Origin: Streptomyces sp. NBC_01276
Lineage (GTDB): Bacteria > Actinomycetota > Actinomycetes > Streptomycetales > Streptomycetaceae
Reading direction: 5' to 3'
DNA length: 64,000 nt
NCBI RefSeq assembly: GCF_041435355.1
Contig: NZ_CP108442.1
Span: 6,260,501 to 6,324,500 of the forward strand
Every line of letters starts with the position of its first letter. Within the stretch, counting starts at the first letter, position 1. Below, piece after piece: positions 1 to 12,671 of this stretch. The notes under the pieces were generated by a model that had not been told where the DNA came from, did not search any database, and worked only from the letters and a program-made list of their open reading frames with translations. The translations under genes were made by a program, and so were the position numbers.

Positions 1-344
1 TCCTCGCCGCTCCGGTCGCCGTCCGGGCGGGCATCGGGTTCATCCCCGTGCGCAAGGCCGGCAAGCTGCCGGGCGCCACGCTCGCGCAGTCCTACGAGCT
101 GGAGTACGGCACCGCGGAGATCGAGGTCCACGCGGAGGACCTGTCGGCGGGTGACAAGGTCATGGTCATCGACGACGTCCTGGCCACCGGCGGCACCGCC
201 GAGGCCTCGCTGGACCTGATCCGGCGGGCCGGGGCCGAGGTCGCCGGAGTGGCCGTCCTGATGGAGCTGTCGTTCCTGCCGGGGCGCGCCAAGCTCGTAC
301 CCGCGCTCGACGGGGCGCCGCTGGACGCGCTGATCCTGGTCTGA
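1..344 (+). CDS. apt: adenine phosphoribosyltransferase, C-terminal part (5' end outside window)
   Basis: Only the last ~113 codons are present; the reading frame is already open at base 3, so the gene starts left of the window. The product transfers the ribose-5-phosphate of PRPP to adenine to give AMP in purine salvage. The PRPP-binding loop is visible as VMVIDDVLATGGTAEA, followed by the helix that normally ends this family, and upstream the G-F-I-P-V-R-K-x-G-K-L-P segment typical of bacterial Apt. The gene ends just before a strong hairpin. Position directly upstream of relA is the usual actinobacterial arrangement (secD-secF-apt-relA, from family knowledge). Identification is firm; length cannot be judged. 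Confidence 0.93.
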   Translation, partial: LAAPVAVRAGIGFIPVRKAGKLPGATLAQSYELEYGTAEIEVHAEDLSAGDKVMVIDDVLATGGTAEASLDLIRRAGAEVAGVAVLMELSFLPGRAKLVPALDGAPLDALILV

Positions 345-360
345 GTCCCTTCGTACGCCG

Positions 361-397
361 AGCGGCGGGTGTCCGGTCCTCCCGGAGACCCGCCGCT
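361..397 (+). terminator. hairpin terminator after apt
   Basis: Inverted repeat with outer arms AGCGGCGGGT and ACCCGCCGCT, continued inward by TCCGG/CCGGA across one mismatched pair, closed by a 5-base loop and followed by TTTC. It lies 16 bases after the apt stop codon, so it probably separates apt from relA. Confidence 0.7.
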
Positions 398-612
398 TTC
401 GCGTGCGGCGCCCCGGCGGCGGACCCCGGACCTCCGCCCGGCCGTCCGGTCGCCCGGCCGTCCGGCTGGAAAACGCCTCGGGGCCGCGTCTCGCGGGACG
501 ACCGCGGAGAACGGGCCGGCGGAACCCTCGCTACCATGGTTTATCCGGACCTGACCGGGGCCCCGGATCCTCCCCCAGACTCCGTCCGGGGGGACCCCCG
601 TGAGGAGCGCTC

Positions 613-3036
<2,424 letters not shown>

Positions 3037-3054
3037 GGGGCGGCTGCCGGGCCC

Positions 3055-3105
3055 GCACATGACGGTGGGCGCCACCCCCTCGGGGTGGCGCCCACCGTCA
3101 TGTGC
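3055..3105. terminator. perfect 24-bp bidirectional terminator hairpin
   Basis: Two perfectly complementary 24-base arms (3055-3078 and 3082-3105) separated by a 3-base CTC loop. It sits between the convergent relA and glycosyltransferase genes, 18 bases after the relA stop, and can serve both. There is no U-tract on either side, as is common in this lineage. Confidence 0.85.
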
Positions 3106-3126
3106 GCGGCCGGCAGCGGGGCCGGA

Positions 3127-4377
3127 TCAGGGGCAGCCCCACCAGACGAAGTTGAGGTTGCCCCCGAAGAGCGCCGACACCACGGTCGCGGAACCGATGA
3201 TCCACATCACCGTGCTCCGGCGGGCCCTGGCCAGGGCCAGCGCGAAGGGGAAGAGCAGGGGGAAGGCGGGCATGATGAAGCGCATCTTCGAGAAGTAGAA
3301 GCCCGCTCCGCCCAGCGCCGTCAGCATGATCATCGCTGCGAAGATCCACACGACCATCGGGGGCCGGCGCCGGCGGGTCATCAGCACGAACAGCACCACG
3401 GCCACCACCACGGTCAGGCTGACCACCACGTGGTTGAGGGTGGTGTGCACCTCGGTGAAGGTCTTCTTCAGCTCGTTGAGCGTGTCGAAACCGCCGTCGT
3501 AGACCGAACCCCAGCGCCGCTGGAGCTCGAAGTAGCCGTCCCAGCGCCCGAAGTGCCAGCCGACGTACCCCACGTACCCGAACCACCCCAGCGGGGCGAT
3601 CAGCGAGGCCGTGACGATCCGGCCCACCGGGGGCCGCTGCGCACGGCGCCCCCGGCGCCACTGGACGTACTCCCACACGCCCGCCAGCACCACGGCCGCG
3701 ACGATGGCCGAACCGGAGGGCCGGGTCGCGCCGGCGAAGAAGGCCAGCACGCCCGCCGTCAGCCAGGACTTGGTCATCACCGCGTACATCGCCCACACCG
3801 ACAGGGCGAGGAACAGCGGCTCGGTGTACGCCATCGACTGCACCATCGCGGCCGGCACGATCGCGAACAGGGCACAGGTGAACAGCGCGACCCGACGGCC
3901 GTAGATCTTGTCCGTGACGGCGAAGATGCCCCACGCCGCGATCACCGAGGCGAAGAGCGCCAGGCCCATCGCCACCCAGTTCATGGGCAGACCCGTGACG
4001 TACGAGGTCCAGCGGATCATCATCGGGTAGACGGGGAAGAACGCCATCTGGCAGCTCGGCCCCGCGAACGCACAGGGGGACGGCGTCGCCAGCGGGGTCG
4101 TCAGCCCGTTCTCGGCGATGTGCAGGTAGTAGATCGCGTCCCAGCGCCCGCCCAGGATCTCCAGCGGCTGCACACCCTTGCGCTCCGCCCACACCGCCAT
4201 GACGGCGAGACCTGTGGCACGCAGTGCGATGTGGATCAGCAGCGCCTTCCGCGCACGCTGCAGGTTGGAGAGTACGCGCCGTCCGACGCCTCGGAGCCCG
4301 GTGTCCTTCTTGCTGGTGAGCGGCTCGGCAACGAGTAGTGAGTCTGGGACATCAGCGCGTATCTGGGTATGCGTCAC
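3127..4377 (-). CDS. polytopic membrane glycosyltransferase (mannosyltransferase PIG-V/GT39-like)
   Basis: About 416 residues with roughly ten hydrophobic segments, beginning after a short soluble N-terminus. The first extracytoplasmic loop carries the region GGRWDAIYYLHIAENG, which resembles the acidic catalytic loop (W-D) of GT-C fold enzymes that use polyprenyl-phosphate sugars; a second loop holds FFPVYPMMIRW. The likely role is transfer of a mannosyl-type sugar outside the membrane to protein or glycan, but the acceptor cannot be told from sequence. The frame is open upstream to 4479; I chose the GTG at 4377 because AGGA lies 6 bases before it and the hydrophobic core follows sensibly. 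It stands alone, convergent with relA, with no obvious partner. Confidence 0.72.
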   Translation of the reverse strand: MTHTQIRADVPDSLLVAEPLTSKKDTGLRGVGRRVLSNLQRARKALLIHIALRATGLAVMAVWAERKGVQPLEILGGRWDAIYYLHIAENGLTTPLATPSPCAFAGPSCQMAFFPVYPMMIRWTSYVTGLPMNWVAMGLALFASVIAAWGIFAVTDKIYGRRVALFTCALFAIVPAAMVQSMAYTEPLFLALSVWAMYAVMTKSWLTAGVLAFFAGATRPSGSAIVAAVVLAGVWEYVQWRRGRRAQRPPVGRIVTASLIAPLGWFGYVGYVGWHFGRWDGYFELQRRWGSVYDGGFDTLNELKKTFTEVHTTLNHVVVSLTVVVAVVLFVLMTRRRRPPMVVWIFAAMIMLTALGGAGFYFSKMRFIMPAFPLLFPFALALARARRSTVMWIIGSATVVSALFGGNLNFVWWGCP

Positions 4378-4504
4378 ATTCAATCCTGGTCGTCGCCCGG
4401 CAGAAGGCCGCCGAGGCGGCACCGTACAACGGTACACAGGTGTCAGGTGCTCCCAGCGCGCACCCTGTGTTGAAACCACGTAACGAATCGGACGCGCACA
4501 CGGC

Positions 4505-4541
4505 GGACGGGCACCACCGGAGGAACCGGTGGTGCCCGTCC
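4505..4541 (-). terminator. 16-bp hairpin after the DUF349 gene
   Basis: Perfect arms GGACGGGCACCACCGG and its complement around a 5-base AGGAA loop. It lies 17 bases past the stop codon of the minus-strand DUF349 gene, in the gap between that gene and the start of the downstream glycosyltransferase gene. Confidence 0.75.
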
Positions 4542-4558
4542 GAAGCGGTCCGGGGCCG

Positions 4559-5788
4559 TCAGCCGCCGAACTCCTCCAGGCCCTTCAGCGCCTGGTCCAG
4601 CAGGGCCTGCCGGCCCTCCAGTTCCCGCGCCAGCTTGTCCGCCTTCGCGTTGTTGCCCGCCGCGCGCGCGGCGTCGATCTGCTCACGCAGCTTGTCGACG
4701 GCCGCCTGGAGCTGCCCCGTCAGACCGGCCGCACGGGCCCGCGCCTCCGGGTTCGTACGCCGCCACTCGCCCTCCTCGGCCTCCTGGATGGCCCGCTCCA
4801 CGGCGTGCATCCGGCCCTCGACCTTGGGACGGGCGTCCCGCGGCACGTGGCCGATGGCCTCCCAGCGCTCGTTGAGGGAACGGAACGCGGCACGCGCCGC
4901 CTTCAGGTCCGTCACCGGGACGAGCTTCTCCGCCTCGACGGTCAGCTCCTCCTTCAGCTTCAGGTTCTCGGTCTGCTCGGCGTCCCGCTCGGCGAAGACC
5001 TCGCCGCGCGCCGCGAAGAACACGTCCTGCGCACCGCGGAAACGGTTCCACAGGTCGTCCTCGGCCTCGCGCTGCGCCCGGCCCGCCGCCTTCCAGCTGT
5101 CCATCAGCTCGCGGTAGCGGGCGGCGGTCGGACCCCAGTCGGTCGACTTCGACAGCGACTCGGCCTCCGCGACCAGCCTCTCCTTGGCCTTGCGGGCGTC
5201 CTCGCGCTGCGCGTCCAGCGCGGCGAAGTGCGCCTTGCGGCGCTTGGAGAACGCGGAGCGGGCGTGCGAGAAGCGGTGCCACAGCTCGTCGTCCGACTTG
5301 CGGTCCAGCCGGGGCAGGCCCTTCCAGATGTCCACCAGGGCCCGCAGCCGCTCACCGGCGCTGCGCCACTGGTCGCTCTGCGCCAGCTCCTCGGCCTCGG
5401 CCACCAGCGCGTCCTTGGCCGTACGGGCCTCGTCCGCCTGCTTGGCCTTCTGGACCTTGCGCTCCTCGCGCCGCGAGTCCACCGTCGCCACCAGCTTGTC
5501 GAGCCGGACGCGCAGCGCCGCGAGGTCCCCCACGGCGTGGTGCTCGTCCACCTGGGTCCGCAGGTGCTCGATGGCCGTCTGGGCGTCCTTGGCGGACAGA
5601 TCGGTGGTCCGCACCCGCCGTTCGAGGAGGCCGATCTCGACCACCAGGCCCTCGTACTTGCGCTCGAAGTAGGCCAGGGCCTCCTCAGGGGTGCCCGCCT
5701 GCCACGAGCCGACGACCTGCTCGCCCTCGGAAGTACGCACGTACACGGTGCCGGTCTCGTCGACTCGGCCCCACGGGTCGCTGCTCAC
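4559..5788 (-). CDS. DUF349 repeat protein, coiled-coil, cytoplasmic
   Basis: 409-residue, highly charged, helical protein with repeated DUF349 units: recurring blocks such as W-x-x-A-x-R-Y-R-E-L-M-D-x-W-K-A-A-G and LWNRFRGAQDVFF (about residues 130-200, 205-275 and 280-350). Each unit predicts antiparallel helices; the C-terminus (about 350-405) is a further coiled coil. There are no catalytic motifs, signal peptide or membrane segments. DUF349 proteins are common in actinobacteria, but I know of no established molecular function. ATG start. The gene is separated from the next minus-strand gene upstream, the cyclophilin, by a hairpin, so it is probably monocistronic. Confidence 0.85.
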   Translation of the reverse strand: MSSDPWGRVDETGTVYVRTSEGEQVVGSWQAGTPEEALAYFERKYEGLVVEIGLLERRVRTTDLSAKDAQTAIEHLRTQVDEHHAVGDLAALRVRLDKLVATVDSRREERKVQKAKQADEARTAKDALVAEAEELAQSDQWRSAGERLRALVDIWKGLPRLDRKSDDELWHRFSHARSAFSKRRKAHFAALDAQREDARKAKERLVAEAESLSKSTDWGPTAARYRELMDSWKAAGRAQREAEDDLWNRFRGAQDVFFAARGEVFAERDAEQTENLKLKEELTVEAEKLVPVTDLKAARAAFRSLNERWEAIGHVPRDARPKVEGRMHAVERAIQEAEEGEWRRTNPEARARAAGLTGQLQAAVDKLREQIDAARAAGNNAKADKLARELEGRQALLDQALKGLEEFGG

Positions 5789-5804
5789 AGCGCCTCCTCC
5801 ACCT

Positions 5805-5837
5805 GATGCCCGCGAGGGGGTTCACCCCCCGGGCATC
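5805..5837 (-). terminator. hairpin after the cyclophilin gene
   Basis: Arms GATGCCCG (5805-5812) and CGGGCATC (5830-5837) with an inner GGGGG/CCCCC pairing and a small TTCA loop. Located between the cyclophilin stop and the DUF349 start on the minus strand. It is about 140 bases past the cyclophilin stop, so it could also be a leader structure of the DUF349 gene. Confidence 0.5.
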
Positions 5838-5977
5838 GTCCACAGTTTCCTGGGGCGGGCAGCGCCCGCCCTGCACAACGCCAACATAGGCGACCGCCGG
5901 GCCGGCTGTCCGCATCCCGCACGACGCAATATCGCCGTACGGGCGCCGGACCGGCCGGACCGGGCCGCGCCGCCCCG

Positions 5978-6760
5978 TCAGTCCTTGGTGACGGAGCCCT
6001 TCTGGATGACCACGGGGGTCTTCGGGGCGCCGTCCTGGCCGCCGTCGGCCGTCCCGGCCTTGGCCACGTCCTCCAGGACCTTCAGCCCGGCCGCGTCGAT
6101 CTTGCCGAAGGGCGTGTAGCCCGGGGCCAGCGGACTGTCCTTGTACACGAGGAAGAACTGGCTGCCGCCGCTGCCCGGCTGCCCGGTGTTGGCCATCGCC
6201 ACCGTGCCGGCCGGGTAGATCACCTGGCCCTGCTCGTTCGGCTTGCCCAGGGAGTCCAGGTTCTCGTCCGGGATGGTGTAGCCGGGGCCGCCCATGCCGG
6301 TGCCCTCCGGGTCGCCGCACTGCAGGACGTAGATCCCGCCGGTGGTCAGCCGATGGCACTTGGTCTTGTCGAAGAAACCCTTGTCGGCGAGCGACTTGAA
6401 CGAGTTGACGGTCTGCGGGGTCTTCGCCGCGTCCATCTCGAACTTGATCTGTCCCGCGCTGGTCTGCAGGTCGAAGGTGTACTTCGCCTTGTCGTCGATC
6501 GCCATCGCCGGGGACGGCGACTTCTTCGGCGTCGGGGCCGACGGGGACGCCGAGGGCTCGGCCGCCGCGTCCTTCGTGTCCTTGCTGTCGAAGACACCCC
6601 CCACGACCAGCCCGACCAGCGTGGCGACCACCACGGCCGCGGCCGCGCCGATCACCGCCCAGCGCTGCCGGGACTTGCGGCGGGCCTCCGCCCGGCGCTT
6701 CTGCTGGCGCTCGTACTTCTCCCTGGCGAGCTGTCGCCGACGCTGATCGCTCGTGACCAC
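5978..6760 (-). CDS. membrane-anchored cyclophilin-type peptidyl-prolyl cis-trans isomerase
   Basis: 260 residues. A strongly basic N-terminus (about 1-34) is followed by one membrane helix (WAVIGAAAAVVVATLVGLVVGG, about 34-56), a Ser/Pro/Lys-rich linker and a cyclophilin domain from about residue 94. Conserved cyclophilin features include VNSFKSLADKGFFD, the GDPEGTGMGGPGY loop, VAMANTGQPGSGGSQFF and the YTPFGK segment. The usual FHR segment reads CHRLTT here, so the catalytic Arg is kept and the preceding Phe is Cys. The basic side before the helix puts the isomerase domain outside the cell, where it would assist folding of exported proteins. It is divergent from the MBL-fold gene at 6914. 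Confidence 0.88.
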   Translation of the reverse strand: MVTSDQRRRQLAREKYERQQKRRAEARRKSRQRWAVIGAAAAVVVATLVGLVVGGVFDSKDTKDAAAEPSASPSAPTPKKSPSPAMAIDDKAKYTFDLQTSAGQIKFEMDAAKTPQTVNSFKSLADKGFFDKTKCHRLTTGGIYVLQCGDPEGTGMGGPGYTIPDENLDSLGKPNEQGQVIYPAGTVAMANTGQPGSGGSQFFLVYKDSPLAPGYTPFGKIDAAGLKVLEDVAKAGTADGGQDGAPKTPVVIQKGSVTKD

Positions 6761-6913
6761 CGGGTCGTCTCCTTGTACGTATCTGGTACCGCTGTCCGGG
6801 CTCGGTTAGGCCGTACCGTATATGGGTTCGCTGTGTAATGAGGGGCGCCGGTAGGCTCTGAGCAGCAGATTCCGAACCACTGCCTCCCACCGGACGATGA
6901 ATGAGGGACGAAC

Positions 6914-7624
6914 GTGCTGATTGCCGGATTCCCCGCCGGGGCCTGGGGGACCAACTGCTACCTGGTCGCCCCCGCCGCCGGTGAGGAGTGCGTCATCATC
7001 GACCCGGGCCACCAGGCCACCCAGGGTGTCGAGGAGACGCTGAGGAAGCACCGGCTCAAGCCCGTCGCGGTCGTCCTCACCCACGGCCACATCGACCACG
7101 TGGCCTCCGTGGTCCCGGTGTGCGGAGCACACGACGTACCGGCCTGGATCCACCCCGAGGACCGCTACATGATGAGCGACCCGGAGAAGGCCCTCGGCCG
7201 CTCCATCGGGATGCCGCTCATGGGGGAGCTGACCGTCGGCGAGCCGGACGACGTCCGCGAGCTGAGCGACGGCAGCACCCTGAAGCTGGCCGGGATGGAG
7301 TTCTCGGTGGCGCACGCGCCCGGTCATACCAAGGGGTCGGTGACCTTCCGGATGCCCGAGGCGGCCGACGTCCCGTCGGTCTTCTTCTCGGGCGACCTGC
7401 TGTTCGCCGGCTCCATCGGACGCACCGACCTGCCCGGCGGCTCCCACGCCGAGATGCTCCAGTCGCTGGCCCGCGTGTGCCTGCCGCTGGACGACTCGAC
7501 GGTGGTGCTGTCCGGCCACGGTTCCCAGACCACCATCGGCCGCGAGCGCGCGACCAACCCGTACCTGCGGGAAGTCGCCGCCGGCCTGGGGGACGGCACC
7601 GCCGCCCCACGACGAGGAATGTGA
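6914..7624 (+). CDS. metallo-beta-lactamase-fold hydrolase, glyoxalase II-like
   Basis: 236 residues, GTG start. The zinc-binding motif THGHIDH sits near residue 58, with further ligands in H-A-P-G-H-T-K-G-S (about 136), S-G-D-L-L-F (about 158) and [13 protein letters not shown] near 202. This pattern (HxHxDH, H, D, H) belongs to the glyoxalase II/YcbL group, which cleaves thioesters such as S-lactoyl-thiols. Streptomyces use mycothiol rather than glutathione, so the physiological substrate is uncertain. It ends 10 bases before hisS and is probably co-transcribed with it; this pairing (MBL hydrolase-hisS) is common in actinobacteria. Confidence 0.88.
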   Translation: MLIAGFPAGAWGTNCYLVAPAAGEECVIIDPGHQATQGVEETLRKHRLKPVAVVLTHGHIDHVASVVPVCGAHDVPAWIHPEDRYMMSDPEKALGRSIGMPLMGELTVGEPDDVRELSDGSTLKLAGMEFSVAHAPGHTKGSVTFRMPEAADVPSVFFSGDLLFAGSIGRTDLPGGSHAEMLQSLARVCLPLDDSTVVLSGHGSQTTIGRERATNPYLREVAAGLGDGTAAPRRGM

Positions 7625-7634
7625 CAAGAGTTTC

Positions 7635-8894
7635 GTGGCTACTTTCCAGGCCCCCAAGGGCACGTACGACCTGATCCCGCCGGTTTCCGTGAAGTACCTC
7701 GCGGTGCGCGAGGCCATCGCGGCTCCGCTGCGGAACTCCGGCTACGGCTACATCGAGACGCCCGGCTTCGAGGACGTCGGCCTCTTCGCCCGCGGCGTCG
7801 GCGAGTCCACCGACATCGTCTCCAAGGAGATGTACGCCTTCGAGACCAAGGGCGGGGACCAGCTGGCCCTGCGTCCCGAGGGCACGGCCTCGGTGCTGCG
7901 CGCGGCGCTGGAGGCGAGCCTGCACAAGAAGGGCAACCTGCCGGTCAAGCTCTGGTACTCGGGCTCGTACTACCGCTACGAGAAGCCGCAGAAGGGCCGC
8001 TACCGCCACTTCTCGCAGGTCGGCGCCGAGGCGATCGGCGCCGAGGACCCGGCGCTGGACGCCGAGCTGATCATCCTCGCCGACCAGGCGTACCGCTCGC
8101 TGGGGCTGCGCAACTTCCGGATCCTGCTGAACTCGCTCGGCGACAAGGAGTGCCGCCCGGTGTACCGGGAGGCGCTCCAGGCCTTCCTGGGCGGCCTCGA
8201 CCTCGACGCCGAGACCGTCCGCCGGGCCGAGCTCAACCCGCTGCGCGTCCTCGACGACAAGCGGGCCGACGTACAGAAGCAGCTGGTCGGCGCCCCGGTG
8301 CTGCGCGACTACCTGTGCGACGCCTGCAAGGCGTACCACGAGGAGGTCCGGGCGCTGATCACGGCCGCCGGGGTCGCCTTCGAGGACGACGAGAAGCTCG
8401 TGCGCGGCCTCGACTACTACACCCGCACCACCTTCGAGTTCGTCCACGACGGCCTGGGCTCGCAGTCCGCGGTCGGCGGCGGCGGCCGCTACGACGGCCT
8501 GTCCGAGATGATCGGCGGCCCGGCGCTGCCGTCGGTCGGCTGGGCGCTCGGCGTGGACCGCACCGTCCTGGCCCTGGAGGCCGAGGGCGTCGAGCTGGAC
8601 ATCCCGGCCGCCACCTCCGTCTTCGCGGTGGCCCTGGGCGCGGCGAAGCCGGTGCTGTTCGGTCTGGTGACCGAGCTGCGGCGGGCCGGTGTGGCGGCGG
8701 ACATCAGCTACGGGGGCAAGGGCCTCAAGGGCGCGATGAAGGACGCGAACCGCAGCGGTGCGCGGTTCGCGCTGGTCGCCGGGGACCGCGACCTCGAAGA
8801 GGGCGTGGTCCAGGTGAAGGACATGGAGTCGGGGGAGCAGGCTCCGGTCGCGCTCGCCGACGTGGTCGGGACGCTGCGGGCGAAGCTCGCCTGA
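7635..8894 (+). CDS. hisS: histidyl-tRNA synthetase
   Basis: Class II synthetase that charges tRNA-His. 419 residues is normal. GTG start with GAGGAATGTGACAAGAG just upstream; the SD overlaps the end of the preceding gene. Motif 1 lies in the N-terminal region, motif 2 at [18 protein letters not shown] (about residues 113-130), the histidine-specific motif [13 protein letters not shown] near 255, and motif 3 at [11 protein letters not shown] near 297; the C-terminal 90 residues form the anticodon-binding domain. Ends before a hairpin shared with the convergent two-component operon. No T-box leader is visible. Confidence 0.97.
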   Translation: MATFQAPKGTYDLIPPVSVKYLAVREAIAAPLRNSGYGYIETPGFEDVGLFARGVGESTDIVSKEMYAFETKGGDQLALRPEGTASVLRAALEASLHKKGNLPVKLWYSGSYYRYEKPQKGRYRHFSQVGAEAIGAEDPALDAELIILADQAYRSLGLRNFRILLNSLGDKECRPVYREALQAFLGGLDLDAETVRRAELNPLRVLDDKRADVQKQLVGAPVLRDYLCDACKAYHEEVRALITAAGVAFEDDEKLVRGLDYYTRTTFEFVHDGLGSQSAVGGGGRYDGLSEMIGGPALPSVGWALGVDRTVLALEAEGVELDIPAATSVFAVALGAAKPVLFGLVTELRRAGVAADISYGGKGLKGAMKDANRSGARFALVAGDRDLEEGVVQVKDMESGEQAPVALADVVGTLRAKLA

Positions 8895-8910
8895 CGGGTG
8901 CCGCCCGGTG

Positions 8911-8948
8911 GGGCGGGGCGGGGGAGCCGTGGCCCTCCCGCCCCGCCC
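8911..8948. terminator. G/C-rich bidirectional terminator hairpin
   Basis: Arms beginning GGGCGGGGCGGG and ending CCCGCCCCGCCC, with two unpaired Gs on one side, in the 68-base gap between convergent hisS and the response-regulator gene. Confidence 0.65.
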
Positions 8949-8962
8949 TTCGCCGTCCGCTC

Positions 8963-9589
8963 CTACAGCAGGCCGTGGCGCATGGCCGTGGTGACGGCCG
9001 CCGTGCGGTCCGTGACCTCCAGCTTGCCGAAGACGCGCAGCAGGTGCGTCTTGACCGTGGACTCCGCCACGAACAGGCGGCGCCCGATCTCGGCGTTCGT
9101 CGCCCCCTCCGCGACCAGGCGCAGGACGGCCACCTCCCGGTCGGAGAGGCGCGGCCGCTCCGGGCGGCTGCGCAGGCGGTCCAGCAGGCGGCCCGCCACC
9201 GAGGGGGCCAGGACCGTATCGCCGCGGACGGCCGCCCGGACGGCCCCGGCCAGTTCCGTCCGCTCCATGTCCTTCAGCAGGTAGCCCGCGGCCCCCGCCT
9301 CCACGGCCCGCAGGATGTCCCGGTCGTCCTCGTACGTCGTCAGGACCACCACCCGTACCGGCAGCCCGGCCGCGCTGATCCGTGCGATGGACTCGACGCC
9401 GTCGCCGCCCGGCATCCGCAGGTCCATCAGGATCAGCTCCAGGTCCGGGAGCAGCCGTGCGGCCAGTGCCTCCGCCTGGGGGCCGTTCGAGGCCTCCGCG
9501 ACGACCTCCAGGTCCGGTTCCGCGCTGAGCATGCCGCGCAGGCCCTCCCGTACCACCGGGTGGTCGTCGGCCAGCAGGATGCGGATCAT
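8963..9589 (-). CDS. NarL/LuxR-family response regulator
   Basis: 208 residues: receiver domain (1-120) with the acidic pocket ADDH at 7-10, phospho-acceptor Asp56 in ILMDLRMPG, the Thr in VVLTTYEDD and Lys in YLLKDM; then a LuxR-type HTH (about 143-200) with LSDREVAVLRLVAEGATNAEI and VKTHLLRVFGKL. Translation starts at ATG with GGAG just upstream, 13 bases after the histidine kinase stop, so the two are one transcript. It probably controls the ABC exporter genes at the head of the same operon, the usual logic for such DesK/LiaS-like systems with transporters; this is inference. Confidence 0.93.
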   Translation of the reverse strand: MIRILLADDHPVVREGLRGMLSAEPDLEVVAEASNGPQAEALAARLLPDLELILMDLRMPGGDGVESIARISAAGLPVRVVVLTTYEDDRDILRAVEAGAAGYLLKDMERTELAGAVRAAVRGDTVLAPSVAGRLLDRLRSRPERPRLSDREVAVLRLVAEGATNAEIGRRLFVAESTVKTHLLRVFGKLEVTDRTAAVTTAMRHGLL

Positions 9590-9602
9590 CTCGTACGGCT
9601 CC

Positions 9603-10841
9603 TCAGCGGATCGGGAGGGTCACGGTGACGGTGGTCCCGGCGTGGACCGCGCTGTCGATCGCCGCCGCGCCGCCGACCTCCGCCGCACGGGCGCGCAGGC
9701 CCGGAAGTCCGTGGCCCGGGGCGGGGTCCGCCGGGTCGAAGCCCCGCCCGGTGTCCTCGACCGTGACCGTCAGCGCGGTGTCGCCGTAGGCCAGGGACAC
9801 CGAGCAGCGTGCCCCGGGACCGGCGTGCTTCGCGGCGTTCGCCAGGGATTCCTGGCAGGACCGCAGGGCCACCACCTCCAGTGCCGCGGCCAGCGGCCGG
9901 ACCGCCCCGGTCACCGACACGGCCGCGGGCGGGTCCTGCCGGGCCGCGAGGCGGCGTACCGCGTCCGGCAGGGAGCCCGCGTCCAGGTCGGCGGGGGCGC
10001 CGCCCGAGACCAGTGCCCGGGCCTCGGCCAGGTTCTGCCGGGCGGTGGCGGCCATCAGCTCCAGGTGCCGGTGGGCCTGCTCCGGGTCCGTCTCCAGCTC
10101 CGACTGCACGGCCTGGACCAGCATCAGCAGACTGGTGAAGCCCTGGGCGAGGGTGTCGTGGATCTCGCGGGACATGCGTTCCCTTTCGGCATGGGCGCCC
10201 TGCGCGGCGGACAGCCGGGCCACCTCCTCCCGGCTGGCGTCGAGTTCGGTGATCAGCGAGGCCCGGTCCTGGCTCTGCTCGATGATCCGGATGATCCAGG
10301 CGCCGAAGAAGGCGGAGAAGGCGAAGGTGACGAGGGAGCCGACGGCGTTCACGAAGACGATGTGGCCCGCCGGACGCCACAGCAGCGCCCACCCGGCCAC
10401 CGGGAGCAGCGACACCACCGCCATCGCGCCGATCGCCCGGCGCAGCGGCAGCAGCATGAAGCAGTGCGGGGCGAGCGCGAAGGTGATCAGCCGGGTCTCG
10501 CCGACCAGGCAGGCCGCGGGCAGGAACAGGGCCAGCATCACGCCCAGGTAGCGCAGCGCCGGCGCCGGGCCGGCGCCCGGATCCTTCAGCAGGAGCGGCC
10601 GCCCGGCCCACGCGTACCAGGGGATCAGCAGCGCGAGCAGGCCGGCGGCAGGGAGCCGGTACGACAGCGGAGGGAAGTCCGCGCCCAGCACGAAGGCGAC
10701 GGTCGCGGCCCACACGACGCCGAAGTAGAGGTCCCACGGCCCGAACGCGCGGTCCCAGACGTGGGTCTCGCGCGCTCCGGCCGTCCCGGTGAAGCCGTTC
10801 AGCCGTCGCGCCCGTTCTTCCACCTGAAAGTCAGCAGACAC
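9603..10841 (-). CDS. membrane sensor histidine kinase, HisKA_3 type
   Basis: 412 residues if it starts at the GTG at 10841, which has GGAGG 9 bases upstream. That start lies inside the permease gene, giving a 43-base overlap; the frame is open further upstream, but those codons read as permease shadow. Five or six membrane helices occupy about residues 36-188, with no recognisable extracytoplasmic sensor domain, so the signal is probably sensed in or at the membrane. The dimerisation/phospho-acceptor segment is MSREIHDTLAQGF with His228, followed by an HATPase_c domain with NAAKHA (N-box) and DTGRGFDP and GHGLPGLRARA (G-boxes). Partner of the regulator immediately downstream. Confidence 0.9.
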   Translation of the reverse strand: MSADFQVEERARRLNGFTGTAGARETHVWDRAFGPWDLYFGVVWAATVAFVLGADFPPLSYRLPAAGLLALLIPWYAWAGRPLLLKDPGAGPAPALRYLGVMLALFLPAACLVGETRLITFALAPHCFMLLPLRRAIGAMAVVSLLPVAGWALLWRPAGHIVFVNAVGSLVTFAFSAFFGAWIIRIIEQSQDRASLITELDASREEVARLSAAQGAHAERERMSREIHDTLAQGFTSLLMLVQAVQSELETDPEQAHRHLELMAATARQNLAEARALVSGGAPADLDAGSLPDAVRRLAARQDPPAAVSVTGAVRPLAAALEVVALRSCQESLANAAKHAGPGARCSVSLAYGDTALTVTVEDTGRGFDPADPAPGHGLPGLRARAAEVGGAAAIDSAVHAGTTVTVTLPIR

Positions 10842-11649
10842 AGGACCAGACCTCCGACGACCCAGGCCCCCAGGACCAGGGCGACCTTTCCGTACTCCCA
10901 GCCGCCCGCCTGCTCCAGGACGGCCGCGGACTCCGGCAGGAACACCCCGCGCAGACCCTGGCACATCCACTTGAGCGGGAACAGCGCACCGATGTTCAGC
11001 AGCCAGTCGGGGATCGCGTTGACCGGGATGAACACGCCCGAGACGAACTGCAGGATCAGGAACGGCAGGACCACGACCGAGCTGGCGCTCTTGCCGGACT
11101 TGGGCAGGCTGCTGATGGCGATGCCGAGCAGGGCGCAGCCGGTCAGGCCCAGGACGAAGATCCAGCCGAAGGTGAGCCACTTGACGCCCGAGGCCGGCAG
11201 GTCCAGGTCGAACAGGGTGGAGCCGACGAGCAGCAGGACGGCGGTCTCCGCGAGTCCGGTGACCAGCACCATCCAGACCTTGCCGAGGAAGTACGCGGCC
11301 GGGGGCATCGGGGTCCCGCGGAGCCGGCGCAGCACCTTCTCGTCACGTTCGACGGCGATCGAGATGCCGAGCGACTGGAAGCTGGTGGACATGATGCCCG
11401 CGGCGACCATGCCGGCCGCGTAGAGCTGGGAGGCGGTGACCCCGGTGTTCTCCACGCTGTCGCTGAAGATCGAGGCGAAGAGGGCGAGGAAGACGACGGG
11501 GAAGGCGAAGGTGAAGATCATCGCGTCGCGCTGGCGGACGAACTGCCTGATCTCCAGGGCCCCGCGGCCCAGTCCCAGGGCCCAGGCGCCCGGCAGCGCC
11601 CGCGCGGCCGCGGCGGTCCCGCCGGCCGTGCCGGTCGTGGCGGTCGTGG

Positions 11650-11653
<4 letters not shown>
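10799..11653 (-). CDS. ABC-2 type transporter permease
   Basis: 284 residues with a Thr/Ala-rich start and six predicted membrane helices; the ABC-2 signature region F-G-W-I-F-V-L-G-L-T-G and the PLKWMCQGLRGVF segment before the last helix are typical of drug-export permeases (DrrB/YadH-like). The ATG at 11653 overlaps the ATPase stop by 4 bases (ATGA), so translation is coupled. Works with the upstream ATPase as an exporter of an unknown hydrophobic substrate (drug, lipid or antimicrobial). Confidence 0.9.
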
Positions 11654-12531
<878 letters not shown>

Positions 12532-12590
12532 GTCTCGAATGGTGTGGCGGAATGTGCCCTACCGGACCCCCCCCGTGCGTACGTCCTTAT

Positions 12591-12608
12591 GTCCATCGAA
12601 CGGTGGAC
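12591..12608. promoter_or_regulatory. 18-bp near-palindrome upstream of the ABC/two-component operon
   Basis: GTCCATCG-AA-CGGTGGAC: two 8-base arms with one mismatch, located 60 bases upstream of the ATPase start and 64 upstream of the VKOR gene in their divergent intergenic region. It has the form of an operator; binding by the operon's own NarL-type regulator is a guess. Confidence 0.35.
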
Positions 12609-12671
12609 ACCGGGATCCTTGCGGCACAATGGCCGGTGCTTGTTGACCTTGCAGATGTGGAGCGGGCGGGT

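Noticed and set aside
345..612. Small open frames between apt and relA
   Set aside because: Arg/Pro-rich shadow-like peptides without SD; the region is better explained by the apt terminator and the relA leader.
7625..7634. T-box or leader control of hisS
   Set aside because: Only 10 bases separate hisS from the preceding gene, leaving no room; no leader structure is seen.
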